Shown here in pieces: positions 1 to 10,110 of a DNA stretch of 64,000 nucleotides (its first letter is position 1; every line of letters starts with the position of its first letter). The stretch is from contig CM049320.1 of the NCBI GenBank assembly GCA_026874595.1, forward strand, positions 2,835,001-2,899,000, read 5' to 3'. Below the pieces are notes generated by a model. The model was not told the origin of the DNA, searched no databases, and was given only the letters and a program-made list of their open reading frames with translations. This stretch comes from Sipunculus nudus (Eukaryota > Annelida > Sipuncula > Golfingiida > Sipunculidae). The position numbers and the translations under genes were made by a program.

Positions 1-470
1 CTCAATCTAAGGTTACCATGGTTATACATGTTTTGGAAGTTTTGAAATTTGAATATTGTTATTCCTATTGTTGATACATCATCATTTGTTAAGGCATAGA
101 GGTACATGCTTTGGTGACATTTTATTGGTTTTTGCATGATTTTATTTCATGTCTCGCAAAATCCCACGTTAATTCTCGTCAAAAGAGATCTTAGGAAATT
201 TCCCTTTTCAAGGCCCTAGAATCCGCAATTTTGCATTAATAGTTTTGAAATTGATATATATATAATATTTTAAAGAAAATCTTGTAGTACATCAGTCAGA
301 GGGTTAATTTGTACCAAAAAGTGACAATTGCTATCAATGTTTTTTTAAAGGTGTATGTGTGTAGATGATGAAAATGCCTGATAGCAGTATGAAAGTGTTA
401 GCTTTCTGTAAAATATCAGCCTGTTATGAAATGTACTTGCACCGAAATTGCAATTTTGCGGTACAAATTG

Positions 471-478
<8 letters not shown>
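1..478 (+). repeat. Dispersed repeat element, copy 1 (left-truncated by the window)
   Basis: This segment matches 5495-5976 in direct orientation with a start offset of 5494 bp. There are roughly fifteen substitutions and a few small indels, so the copies are about 95-97% identical by eye. Both copies end in a (TA)n tract, and beyond it the two flanks share nothing. The left end is not visible because homology begins at base 1. No coding potential is seen. Ending in a microsatellite is typical of non-autonomous mobile elements such as some MITEs, or of LINE/SINE 3' tails, but the class cannot be fixed from this window. A segmental duplication with one breakpoint in the TA tract is the alternative. 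Confidence 0.85.
306..469. repeat. MITE-like inverted-repeat segment inside the dispersed element
   Basis: AATTTGTACC at 306-315 is the exact reverse complement of GGTACAAATT at 460-469. The pairing continues imperfectly for about 15 more bases on each side. An inner 8-bp inverted pair, TGCTATCA (329-336) and TGATAGCA (379-386), lies inside it. Copy 2 has the same layout at about 5803-5967, with one mismatch in the outer arm. The result is a foldable segment of about 164 bp next to the TA tract. Terminal inverted repeats with no ORF suggest a non-autonomous DNA transposon, but no clear target-site duplication separates it from the surrounding repeat. Confidence 0.5.

Positions 479-511
<33 letters not shown>
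474..511. repeat. (TA)n microsatellite
   Basis: A near-perfect TA dinucleotide tract that closes copy 1 of the dispersed element. It explains the Tyr-Ile run in the minus-strand frame over 345-572, which is therefore not a gene. Confidence 0.97.
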
Positions 512-513
<2 letters not shown>

Positions 514-3425
514 AATATGATGTCAGTTGATAGTAGACAACATTTATAGCTTTCACCTATTTTGTTATGCATGTATATAGCTTTCCGAATTCCAAAGTTA
601 TGATTACTTTACCTCACCCTGTATCACAGCAATTTGTAAGCTAATTTTTAGCTAATTTATTAAAAAAGCGCAAGGTGTATTTCTGACTAGACCAACCGTC
701 ACCAGTTTGAAATTTTAATTTTAAAGTGATTAATGAAGTCTGAAGATTTTTTTCTGAAAAAAAATATGCCTGGCACCAAACTACATCTTGTGGATTTGGG
801 CGTAATCACAGAAAGGTGTTATTCCGTTTATTAACCATTACATGTCCCATTGCCTCCAACTGTCAGCAACAACAATTAATACCTGGTTGATGTTTTAAAG
901 TATTTTTGTGTCGCATACCCACGCACTTATCGAATCCTGATTGGTCAATCCTCCCAATTATTACACTGGGCTGCTATCGGGGGCCGATATATAGAATTAA
1001 ACTCGGATGTCGCAAGCCCAATGCCACACATAACATGTATGCAGGCTAGTTGCTTAAATAAATGTTTTTGCATGTCTCTGGTTAAGAAAGAAAAGAAAAC
1101 AGCGAAAAGTCATTTTGAGCTGTTTATTTATATTTGTAAGGTTTTGTTATATTGGTGCCTTAGTCACTTGTGATTTTATACAATCTAGGCCGCCGTATCT
1201 TCACTTCTGGGCATATTAGCTTTCGTACACGAAATATAAAAGAGCCTTCACCTGAGAGAAGGCTATGTTGTCTGCTGATATATTTCCAGGCAAGTATTTC
1301 CTACAAATTTAACATATAAATTCAAGGCAACATTTTTCAACATTATTCCTTGGGTTGTACCATAAATAAATGATAGATATTGCAGTTTGCCTTTGTGTCA
1401 GAACTAACTGTGAAATGGAGCTATGAGTTATTCATTCTGAGATGCCTCTGTTTTACACTGTTAACATTACTTACAGGAGGGATTTCTAAATAAATGCCAC
1501 TTTCTATGACGGGAACTAGATGTTTATTTGAACCGTGAGGCAAACAGTTTTAACATGAGTATATACTAGTTTGCTATATTGCCAGTAAGTGAAATGACTC
1601 ATCCTGTTTGGTTTTATGTTAATACAAAATCAAGTAAATGCAAGTGATAAGCCCAGATTAATAAAATCAGCTTTTGAAAAAATCAAATTTAATTGTAACC
1701 TGCGTTGACTCGGGAATTCAGGGATTATATCTGAAACAAACCCCTAGCAGTACAGTGTCAACTAACTTTACCGGATTGGAAGACATACATAGTTCGCCTT
1801 GGTCTGTGTACTTGCACAATAGACAACCATTAAGATCCTTTTGTTTTAATCTTTAAAATGCAATTTTTTACTTAACAGTAAAGCATTTTGTGTCCCTGAA
1901 ATACCCCAGGTTTAAGGGAGATCATGTTAATCACTGACTGTTGTAGTGGCCGAACAATTATAATATCAATGGGGCTTATGGATTTTGCCTTAAGAGAATA
2001 TCATCTCTCGCTTACTAGGATATAATTGCAAATATTAGATCACAAAATAGAGATACATATTCTAAATGTTTGTTTTCATATTATTTTCTTTTATTTAAAC
2101 ATTTCACTAGAAACACACATGATAATAAACATGAAAATAACTGATTTGTCATTCTTCTTGTGATATCTTTTTTAAATCCTTTGCAACTGCTAACTTTTTT
2201 ATTACTTCATTTGGCAAGGAAGCAAGGCTTAAAATTACTGTAAGAGATAATAGACTTATCAAGCCCCGGTGATAATAAAAAAATGACAACATGATTATCC
2301 TATTCCACTCGATGTTATCTTTCCAATCATACAAAATAGAACTCATCAGATCTTATGTTTTTTTTTCTGTCAGAAAGCGATTGCATCTTTATATGATTAT
2401 GAACTTATAAACTGATATTGCTTATTATCCCTTCAAACCTAACATTGAATACTGCTTAGTTTCATTTTTGAATATGAAGGTTCAAAATACACAAGGGCCA
2501 AATTGTGAAATAATCAATGTAACAATCAATTCTTTAAGGAGTCTTTATCACACAGCAAACATAAACGCTGAACAGTGAAACTTTACATATGTAAACAAAT
2601 AATATATATCTTAAATACATTATATTATGTTACCTTTTCTGTTGATTTTAAATGTTTAACTTTACAAAGTGCCCTACTGGTCATAATGCTCTATAATTCT
2701 TATCTACCAAGGAGAGTTTAAGAGAACCTGTAAAGACAACTTCTTTACTTCCCAATTCGAACAATTACTAGTTGTTCATTGATACATATCACACTGATAA
2801 CTGCAGTCTGTCATTTATAAAGAGAAACCCTAAAAGTCTTACATTATCTTTTTGCATTGTTCATAAAGGCGAATAATGATGGAACAATAGAGAGTGAAAC
2901 TAAGCAATACTATTTCGGCTCTAGTCAATCATAATCGGTAAGTTTTACATATACATTAAATTTTCATACCATTAAAAAAAACCCCCTAAAAATGTACCGG
3001 TTTTTGCTTGCAGAAAAAAAGGTAAACATAAATGGTGCCATCTGTAGTTTATAAACTCGTAAAAGTCACATGATCAATGTTTGGTAAAGCACATTACAAG
3101 TTGTAGGTATAATCAAATACCAAATACAACAATAAGGGAATATAAGTTTACCTCACATAAAGGCTATTTTTTATTTCCTGTTTCGAGGAGGAAGAACTAG
3201 AAAAGATTATTTAGATTCAAGTCAGCATTGGTGGCGATACTTGCAACTAACACTGATATACCAGACGTGGGAACAATATGCAGGGTACTGGTCATAATAC
3301 AAACACTTGTGATCAGCAAAGGTAAAACAGAGTAAAAAAAAAGACAAAGGAGTTATATTTTGTTGGCTTGCACAAGTTAGGACAACCTATAGCATACAAA
3401 CAAAATACCAGTCCCATGATCAATA

Positions 3426-3734
3426 TTACCACAGAACTTGGGGCTGACAGTTGCGGCAGTTTCTGCTGTTTTCGGTTACCGACATAACAGTATATCTGTT
3501 GACGTATTCTATATAAAGAGTATTTTTCTTAAGACTATTGCAGAAACAGAGGGGGGAGGGTCCAGGAGGTCCAGACCCTCCTTTTATCAGTCGCCACAAC
3601 TTTTTTAAGGGTTTTAGACTTAGTACTGTGTCCCTGACCCCCGCCCCCCATTTCCAGACCTTGGGACCTTTTTTACAGGTTTTGCCGTTCGTCCTGTCTT
3701 TTATGAAACCCAGGATCTGGCCGTGTGAAGGCAT
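3426..3734 (-). other. 102-codon ORF over a GC-rich block; probably a repeat fragment, not a gene
   Basis: An ATG-initiated minus-strand frame covers a local GC-rich block (about 3545-3730) in otherwise AT-rich sequence. The product is rich in Lys, Trp and Gly, with a Gly-Ser-Gly-Pro-Pro-Gly-Pro-Ser-Pro stretch encoded by the G-run/C-run hairpin. It has no recognised domain, signal peptide or transmembrane segment. The plus strand has a 75-codon frame over the same block, as expected when GC-rich sequence lowers stop-codon density on both strands. I think it is a fragment of a dispersed element or a chance frame. An exon of an unknown gene is the less likely alternative. Confidence 0.25.
3555..3581. 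repeat. GC-rich inverted repeat (hairpin)
   Basis: GGAGGGTC (3555-3562) pairs perfectly with GACCCTCC (3574-3581) across an 11-base loop. It sits in the only strongly GC-rich patch of the left flank, next to further G-runs and C-runs (for example the C-rich run near 3640-3650). It may be part of a dispersed repeat. No terminator role is implied, because no gene ends here. Confidence 0.6.
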
Positions 3735-4011
3735 AAGAAATTATAACTGTAGGTACACCTATTGACGGTAAATGATACGTCAATGAAAAATTACTTTGCA
3801 TGCTATAATTTTGGCATAAAAAGTTGTATGAATTAAATTTATATAACCACACCTTTGTCTTTTTTTCCGAGGGGTGGGTGCAACTGTATAAGAATGTATA
3901 ATTTAAGCAGTATATACCCAGGGGTCACAAATGGCATATCAGGCTTAGAACCACTCTGACGTAGATGTCCTTGAAATAAAAAAAATATATACGTCATCCG
4001 ACATACACATC

Positions 4012-4090
4012 CAATCATTCAATAAAAGCTACCAATTTCATACAGCTATCAGGCATTTTTTTATTACCTACGCATGTATATCTATCAAGC
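4012..4090 (-). repeat. Inverted, diverged fragment of the dispersed element
   Basis: Positions 4036-4059 match the reverse complement of copy 1 around 372-395 at 23 of 24 bases (core CTATCAGGCATTTT). Homology continues weakly on both sides: the upstream AAAGCT-containing stretch and the downstream TTATTACCTAC stretch line up with the same element at about 60-80%. It is therefore a third, older member of the family, in opposite orientation to the copies at 1 and 5495. The outer limits are approximate. Confidence 0.6.
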
Positions 4091-4289
4091 ACACATGGTA
4101 AAAATTTGTCATCAAAATTGAACCGAGGATCCAAATGTTGGGGTCTGGCTGAAGTACTATTCTGTTGTATTTATTTTCCCCTGAAGCCGTGTAGTGTATG
4201 ATAATGTTTTATCCACTTTAATTGTTAATGTTCTAATAGTGGCCTCGCCGATATGAGAAAAATATTATTCTATGGCCTCAGATCTGGAT

Positions 4290-5060
4290 GTTGTGAGGAG
4301 ATGTCATTGTCTGTCTGTTGACCTATTATTGTCAATTTTGTATACACTTTTGCTGTTTGACTGACAATTATCGCACTACAGGCCACTGGTTTTGGAGATA
4401 TTGCTTTGGAATTGGTAGAGCCAGTATATAACATTTACAGTTGAAAGTTTTTTTCTTGGGGACAACCGGTGAACGGTCAAGGTGATCAAACACCTCGTAA
4501 TCGATATTTTTCTAATAACTGCATCAAAGGGGTATGAAAAGCCTACCAAAATTAACTCATATTATTTGTCTTTTTCCCAATAGCATCATGTAGCCAAGGT
4601 TCTTGTTCTTCCTCCAATGTGTCATTATGACTGCCTGTTCCCTGGCGTCGGTAATTTCGTCTACGGCGTTGTTCTTATGTCTCATATGTAGTACATACCA
4701 GGCCACATTTTCGCAGTAATTGCCTTCAAACGTATACAGTCATTGGGTTCATTCCCTCCAGATATGTTCTGTTTTTGGTAAAAATGGTCAGAGGTAGAAA
4801 TGGTCAGTAACCTGCAAACTGATATTTCCTGATATCTTTGTGAAAATATGACTGTAGCCTGTTCACCTACAACCCATTATATATGACTTTTCTCTCCATA
4901 TTATGGTATGATTATTGTTTCCTGACCCCCTGCAAATATGCAATAATTTCTGTCCGTTTAATAATGTTGCCTATTTAGACTAATGCCTTATTGATTTGAC
5001 TGATTTTTTCACACTAGAGGTCACAAGTTTGCTGCAAATGCCTTGAAATACATTCAGTTA
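4290..5060. repeat. Degenerate repeat with ~319-bp spacing
   Basis: A motif of the form AGGYCAC, then a T-rich stretch, then ATTGCYTT or ATGCCTT starts at 4380, 4700 and 5018, giving spacings of 320 and 318 bp. Short blocks before it (TGTC/GTCTGTCTGTTG-like) and after it (TACAG/TTCAG) also recur loosely. Identity is low and many indels are needed, so this is an old tandem or clustered dispersed repeat at best. Similar 'aggccac' sequences are, from memory, abundant in mollusc genomes. No ORF spans the region. Confidence 0.35.
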
Positions 5061-5494
5061 GTTTGTCATTTTCATATGGAGTATCGCTAAAAAAGAAAAT
5101 CAAAAACCTTAAAAACCTTGTTTCCTCATGAATTTTTCAAATATGGTCAAAGCCACCTTCACGTAATTTAAATCGACTTTCAGTGATCAATGATCTTGTG
5201 CTAATAAATATGTCCGTCTCTCCAGTTGTCGTTGTCAATTACTTCTATCGTGTTGTTAATTTCTTTGCATTAAGCAGTCTATAAGGACCAAATATAATTA
5301 TTCATTTTGTTCAACGTCATAAATCCTGCGAAGCTATTGGTTTTTTTTAATATATGTGAAATGTCATAGTCACGATCATCAAAAATACTATACTAAAATT
5401 ATATCTCTCATTACATGGTAATGTAATACCTTATCTACATAAACTCTATCACAAACATTATCACACCAGAGCCTTTCCTGTGACACAAAACCCA
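5061..5494. other. AT-rich non-coding spacer
   Basis: I see no gene or clear repeat here. The sequence contains poly-A and poly-T runs and ends where homology to window base 1 begins. The short run CCAGAGCCTTTCCTG just upstream of copy 2 would be the place to look for a target-site duplication or the true left end of the dispersed element. Confidence 0.5.
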
Positions 5495-5972
5495 CTCAAT
5501 CTGAGGTTACCATGGTTATACATGTTTTGGAAGTTTTAAAATTTGAATATTGTTATTCCTATTGTTAATACATCATCATTTGTAAAGGCATAGAAGTACA
5601 TGCTCTGGTGACATTTTATTGGTTTTTGCATGATTTTATTTCATGTCTCGCAAAATCCCACGTTAATTCTCGTCAAAAGAGATTTTAGAAAATTTCCCTT
5701 TTCAAGGCCCTGGAATCCGCAATTTTGCATTAATAGTTTTGAACTTGATATATTTAATATTTTAAAGAAAATTCGATCTTGTAGTACATCAGCCAGAGGG
5801 TTCATTTGTACCAAAAAGTGACAATTGCTATCAATGTTTTTTTAAAGGTGTATGTGTGTAGATGATGAAAATGCCTGATAGCAGTATGACAGTGTTAGCT
5901 TTCTGTAAAATATCAGCCTGTTATGAAATGTACTTGCACCGAAATTGCAATTTTGCGGTACAAATTGTATAA

Positions 5973-5976
<4 letters not shown>
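5495..5976 (+). repeat. Dispersed repeat element, copy 2
   Basis: This is the direct copy of 1-478. The end offset is 5497, against 5494 at the start, because of small indels around the AT-rich stretch near 5745-5775. The copy contains the same inverted-repeat pair (outer arms at about 5803-5814 and 5958-5967) and runs into its own TA tract. A 63-codon frame at 5630-5821 lies wholly inside the repeat and reads no recognisable protein. Sequence beyond the TA tract is unrelated to that after copy 1, so the duplicated unit ends at the microsatellite. Confidence 0.85.

Positions 5977-6011
<35 letters not shown>
5975..6011. repeat. (TA)n microsatellite
   Basis: A TA tract that terminates copy 2 of the dispersed element, in the same relative position as the tract at 474-511. 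Confidence 0.97.
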
Positions 6012-6014
<3 letters not shown>

Positions 6015-7180
6015 TTTGTTATTTACTTTATGTTAAAAACAGTCAGGTAAAAGAAAAACATAATTAAGAATCATGTTTAACGGGGGATTACAGAACGCTC
6101 AACACCATTTGGAAGGGGGACGAAAATGAGATAGAGGTTGTAAGGGTTGGTGTAATGATGTTCTTTTTGTGAGTTTTGGTGAGGAGCTTGATGGGCCTCA
6201 ATCATTTCCTGTGGAGCGGAAGCCGGTTCAATGCAAAGCCCTGACGGCACATTTCAATGCTTCCTTGCCGTCCACGTTTTACATAGTTGTTTACAGAATT
6301 TATTACTAATATATATATATAATCTGCTAATAGTTTGCATTCAATTTTTGATAGCTGTTATGGTCTCTGGAATTTGAATGATTTGAAAAAGGGTCTCCCT
6401 GAAACCACCTTATTTTAATGTTATCCGCAAAACCAAACGCTCCCAATTAATTCCGAAAAAAAAATTATTTGAAGGATGGGCCTTGAGAGAAAACAATTAA
6501 CCTTGGGACAGATGGTTAAATTAAAATCAGAAGCTAAGCACATCCGGTCCAACTGATGGTGCTCTGTTTTATTCACTTAGCACATCTTGAAATATTCCGA
6601 TCTGTCCGTCCATTCTATCATATCTTCCCTGACCGATGTCCCTTTACCCGTAAATTCATTGAAACAGTTATAAATAGAGAATGTATTTTGTAGACAATAA
6701 AAGTATTAAAAGGTCCAATTTTAATTATTAAATTTTGAGTAATTACAGGGTTGACGGGTAAGGCATTGACATCGTGGCGACGTCATAATTGTGAAACTTG
6801 GGAAAAAATTATAATTGTTATTCAAGATTTAATTATTACGTTGATGTCAAAGGCTTTCCTATTTTCAATATGTGGGTGTAACCATGGCAAATCTCTGAGC
6901 ACCAAGCACTATACCACCTTTTACCAATATGTCGTGGCTAAGATTTTGTCAAGATACTTATATTATGAAGAGCAATAAAGATCACAATTTCCATAACATT
7001 GATATCAAATTTCCCTACGCATACTAACCGATTGTATCGCGTTTCATGATACTATTCAATAAAGACACACAGCAAGGAAGTGACCCACAATCGTGCAATG
7101 TATCATTTGAAGGTAACAATAGTTTTCGATGAGATCTCTTATCGGTGAATTTCAATATTATTATTCTGCAAAGCAATTTA

Positions 7181-7185
<5 letters not shown>
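6012..7185. other. Non-coding flank, no gene recognised
   Basis: A less AT-rich stretch (about 6080-6290) contains no long ORF. A GTTCAATGC at 6226-6234 fits the RNA polymerase III B-box pattern, but I found no convincing A box or cloverleaf. A short TA run is present at about 6309-6320. The 75-codon frame at 6751-6978 starts with TTG and shows no domain, so I do not call it. Confidence 0.5.

Positions 7186-7225
<40 letters not shown>
7186..7225. repeat. (TA)n microsatellite with short CA extension
   Basis: A TA tract followed by CACACG. It produces the Tyr-Ile run of the minus-strand frame at 7024-7341, which I reject as a gene. Confidence 0.97.
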
Positions 7226-7229
<4 letters not shown>

Positions 7230-7910
7230 GTATATAACCATATATTTGGCCGTAGCAAAACTCTTGCGGCGTGGTGTGCCGGGTCGGCAGATCAGGTGAG
7301 TCATCAACACTTGATAATTTTAAATATAATAGAAAGGACACAAAATATTCTTTATTTAGCTAACTGACCGTACTGATTCTACCCAATATAAACATTTCCA
7401 TGGCTTATGTGGGAGGTTTGCAAAATAAAGAGCGTCGAGCATGAATTATACGCAATGTCTAACATCAACTTAATTCAGTCAATATTGTTTTTGTCTCGTT
7501 TGTAGTTTTTCATATTTTTCATATTTTCATATTTTTTCATATTAATTAAGTATTATGAGTTTTCTGATTCTATCAATCAATTTGATTAACCATTCATGGT
7601 CGGTGTCACATGTGAATAAATATTATTAATATATATGATATCACTCTTTGACCGGAAGAAGTAAACAAAATTCTTTAGGATTAACGTTTGTATATTTTGT
7701 GTGTAGAGGATATAATATTGAACAATAGATGAACCTATACGTTATGCCACTGCTGGATGAGATTTACACAATCACGGTACATGTAAGGAATTATAGCTCA
7801 TTCAGCATATATTCTGATATTTCTATGGACACGCTGCTATAGTCTCGAGGTCCTGCATTGTCAAAGCTCTTGCCATTTGTCAAAGGAACGTTTGATCGTT
7901 CTTCTTTGGG

Positions 7911-7913
<3 letters not shown>
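7226..7913. other. AT-rich non-coding flank with a short CAT/ATTTTT repeat
   Basis: No gene is visible. At about 7508-7543 the word CATATTTTT recurs four times with small length changes, making a short cryptic simple repeat. The rest is AT-rich single-copy-looking sequence. Confidence 0.5.

Positions 7914-7961
<48 letters not shown>
7914..7961. repeat. (TA)n microsatellite
   Basis: The longest TA tract in the window, about 48 bp uninterrupted, followed by TAGATATACA. Confidence 0.97.
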
Positions 7962-7964
<3 letters not shown>

Positions 7965-8601
7965 TATACATTATCATTACTAATAAATAATTAAGAAATG
8001 TTGATGTTTACATTTGTATTTTTTGTCTGATGTTTCATTTTGAACATTTATTGTACCTTTTTGATAAAGAATTAAGAAGTTGATAGTATTACAAGTTAAG
8101 AAAGTGAAATATATATAGTTTCGTTGAACGTAAGGAATATTTTAGTGTTATAAAGTACTGCAAATTTAATTGATCATCGTCGCCGCTTTAACCAAATGAA
8201 TTCTGAGCAGTTACAAGTAGAGGCTATATAGATATAATTTGATATTAAATTAATATGATATGAAGGTTCAAATAACATTTCTTAAATGTTTTGCTGATAA
8301 AAGTTTAATAAAAATGGCTAGCAAATGTCTCCTTGGACCATTTGTTGGGAATTTTCCTTCTACCATTTGTCTCTTGGACACAATGGATGCTCCTTGGTTT
8401 AACACCTAATGGAACGCGGATCCTTAGGTAAAAATATTCCCGCTTTTATGAACCCAGTTAATCAAATGCAAAATTGTGATAACACATTACACAAAGGCAG
8501 GAGTTCCAGAAAAAAACTACAATATTGCAACCTTTCGCGATTCGGTATTAGGTTTCAGGAAAAGCAGTAAAAACTGTATTTCTTGCCATTGATACAAAGA
8601 C
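7962..8601. other. AT-rich flank leading to the satellite edge
   Basis: No gene, RNA or clear repeat is recognised. This is the last non-satellite sequence before recognisable 39-bp units begin at about 8602. I see no transposon terminus or target-site duplication at the junction. Confidence 0.5.
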
Positions 8602-8911
8602 GGGAGTTGTATTGGTGAGGATTCAGACTTTCTGGGATGTATTGTAAGGGGAAAAATTTAACCAGACTCTCTGGGCTGTACTGTAATAGGTGTTTTTCTG
8701 TGTTGCAATGTAATAGTGCGATGTCATCCAGACCACCTGGGTTGTATTGTAATAGTCGGCCAAACTTTCTATATTGTATTGTAAGGACAAGGAGTCGGCC
8801 AGATATGCTGGGATTATAATAGTAAGGGGTCAGCCAAACGTTCTCCATTGTGTTGTAATGTTGAGGAGTCAAGCAGACTTTCGGGGTTGTATTGAAAGGG
8901 TGAGGAGTCAA
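8555..8911 (-). other. 118-codon ORF with 13-residue periodicity over the 39-bp edge units; probably not a gene
   Basis: The frame is open on the minus strand across all the degenerate 39-bp units. Because 39 is 3 x 13, the product repeats about every 13 residues, with a recurring Gln-Tyr-x-Pro-x-x-Leu pattern. It begins with TTG at 8909-8911; the first ATG lies 21 codons in. The frame ends exactly where the array switches to 77-bp units, which are not a multiple of 3. This is what a stop-free minisatellite unit gives by chance. A degraded coding repeat as the satellite's origin is possible but unsupported. Confidence 0.2.
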
Positions 8912-8912
8912 G
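8602..8912 (+). repeat. Degenerate array edge: ancestral-type ~39-bp monomers
   Basis: Successive CAGAC-type anchors (CAGAC, CAAAC or CAGAT) start at 8624, 8663, 8729, 8761, 8800, 8835, 8874 and 8913. The steps are 39, 66 (two shortened units), 32, 39, 35, 39 and 39 bp. Each unit reads roughly CAGAC-TTTCTGGG-TTGTATTGTAA-GGGTGAGGAGTC. It begins like the first half of the 77-bp monomer and ends like the second half, so it resembles the unit from which both halves arose. Divergence is highest at the outer end and falls toward 8913. This fits an old array edge not homogenised by recombination. Confidence 0.85.
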
Positions 8913-9240
8913 CAGACATCTGGGTTGTATTTTCATCATAAGAGGTCAGCCAGACTTCTAGTTAGTATTGTAATGGGTGAGGAGCCAAGCAGACCTCTGG
9001 GTTGTATTTTTATCGTAAGGGGTTAGCCAGACTTCTAGTTAGTATTGTAATGGGTGAGGAGCCAAGCAGACCTCTGGGTTGTATTTTCATCATAAGAGGT
9101 CAGCCAGACTTCTAGTTAGTATTGTAATAGGTGAGGAGTCAAGCAGACCTCTGGGTTGTATTTTCATCAAAAGGGATCAGCCAGACTTCTAGTTAGTATT
9201 GTAATGGGTGAGGAGTCAAGCAGACCTCTGGGTTGTATTT

Positions 9241-10110
9241 TCATCAAAAGGGATCAGCCAGACTTCTAGTTAGTATTGTAATGGGTGAGGAGCCAAGCAG
9301 ACCTCTGGGTTGTATTTTCATCAAAGGGATCAGCCAGACTTCTAGTTAGTATTGTAATGGGTGAGGAGCCAAGCAGACATCTGGGTTGTATTTTCATCAT
9401 AATGGATCAGCCAGACTTCTAGTTAGTATTGTAATGGGTGAAGAGTCAAGCAGACATCTGGGTTGTATTTTCATCAAAAGGGATCAGCCAGACTTCTAGT
9501 TAGTATTGTAATGGGTGAGGAGCCAAGCAGACCTCTGGGTTGTATTTTCATCAAAGGGATCAGCCAGACTTCTAGTTAGTATTGTAATGGGTGAGGAGCC
9601 AAGCAGACATCTGGGTTGTATTTTCATCATAATGGATCAGCCAGACTTCTAGTTAGTATTGTAATGAGTGAGGAGCCAAGCAGACCTCTGGGTTGTATTT
9701 TCATCAAAAGGGATCAGCCAGACTTCTAGTTAGTATTGTAATGGGTGAGGAGCCAAGCAGACATTTGGGTTGTATTTTCATCAAAACGGATCAGCCAGAC
9801 ATCTAGGGAGTATTGTAATGGGTGAGGAGCCAAGCAGATCTCTGGGTTGTATTTTCATCAAAAGGGATCAGCCAGACTTCTAGTTAAGATTGTAATGGAT
9901 GAGGAGTCAAGCAGACCTCTGGGTTGTATTTTCATCATAAGGGGTCAGCCAGACTTCTAGTTAGTATTGTAATGGGTGAGGAGTCAAGCAGACATCTGGG
10001 TTGTATTTTCATCAAAAGGGATCAGCCAGACTTCTAGTTAAGATTGTAATGGATGAGGAGTCAAGCAGACCTCTGGGTTGTATTTTCATCATAAGGGGTC
10101 AGCCAGACTT
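9241..10110 (+). repeat. Short HORs near the array edge: 230-bp 3-mer and 154-bp 2-mer
   Basis: The private variant AATGGATCAG occurs at 9401 and 9631, and the -1 variant TCAAAGGGAT at 9321 and 9551. Both pairs are 230 bp apart (3 x 77 - 1). The variant TTAAGATTGTAATGGAT recurs at about 9884 and 10038, 154 bp apart (2 x 77). These are the smallest multimeric duplications seen, and they lie closest to the edge. Confidence 0.8.

Larger units (their letters stand above)
512..4011. other. AT-rich non-coding flank without a recognisable gene
   Basis: I see no gene here. The longest frames are short: about 60 codons at 1674-1856 (TTG start), 65 codons at 2149-2346 on the minus strand (ATG start, with a hydrophobic Leu/Ser stretch), and 102 codons at 3426-3734 on the minus strand, discussed separately. 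None shows a recognisable domain, splice-bounded exon pattern or conserved motif. Poly-A and poly-T runs and AT-rich low-complexity sequence are frequent. I recognised no tRNA or rRNA. A small terminal exon or a lncRNA cannot be excluded by eye. Confidence 0.6.

Noticed and set aside
345-572. Minus-strand 75-aa ORF with a Tyr-Ile run
   Set aside because: The run is simply the (TA)n microsatellite translated; no domain or start context.
2149-2346. 65-aa minus-strand ORF with hydrophobic centre as a small membrane protein
   Set aside because: Length and composition are within chance for AT-rich DNA and there is no conserved motif or neighbouring gene context.
1-5976. LTR retrotransposon with the two ~480-bp repeats as LTRs
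   Set aside because: The intervening 5 kb contains no gag/pol-like ORF, the repeats do not start TG and end CA, they terminate in TA microsatellites, and no primer-binding site or polypurine tract was seen.
6080-6300. tRNA gene or tRNA-derived SINE
   Set aside because: A B-box-like GTTCAATGC is present at 6226-6234, but no acceptable A box at the right distance, no cloverleaf and no poly-T terminator placement could be found.
6751-6978. 75-aa plus-strand ORF
   Set aside because: TTG start, no recognisable domain, and AT-rich composition like the flank.
7024-7341. Minus-strand 105-aa ORF
   Set aside because: Its centre is the translated (TA)n tract at 7186-7225 and the remainder shows no recognisable motif.
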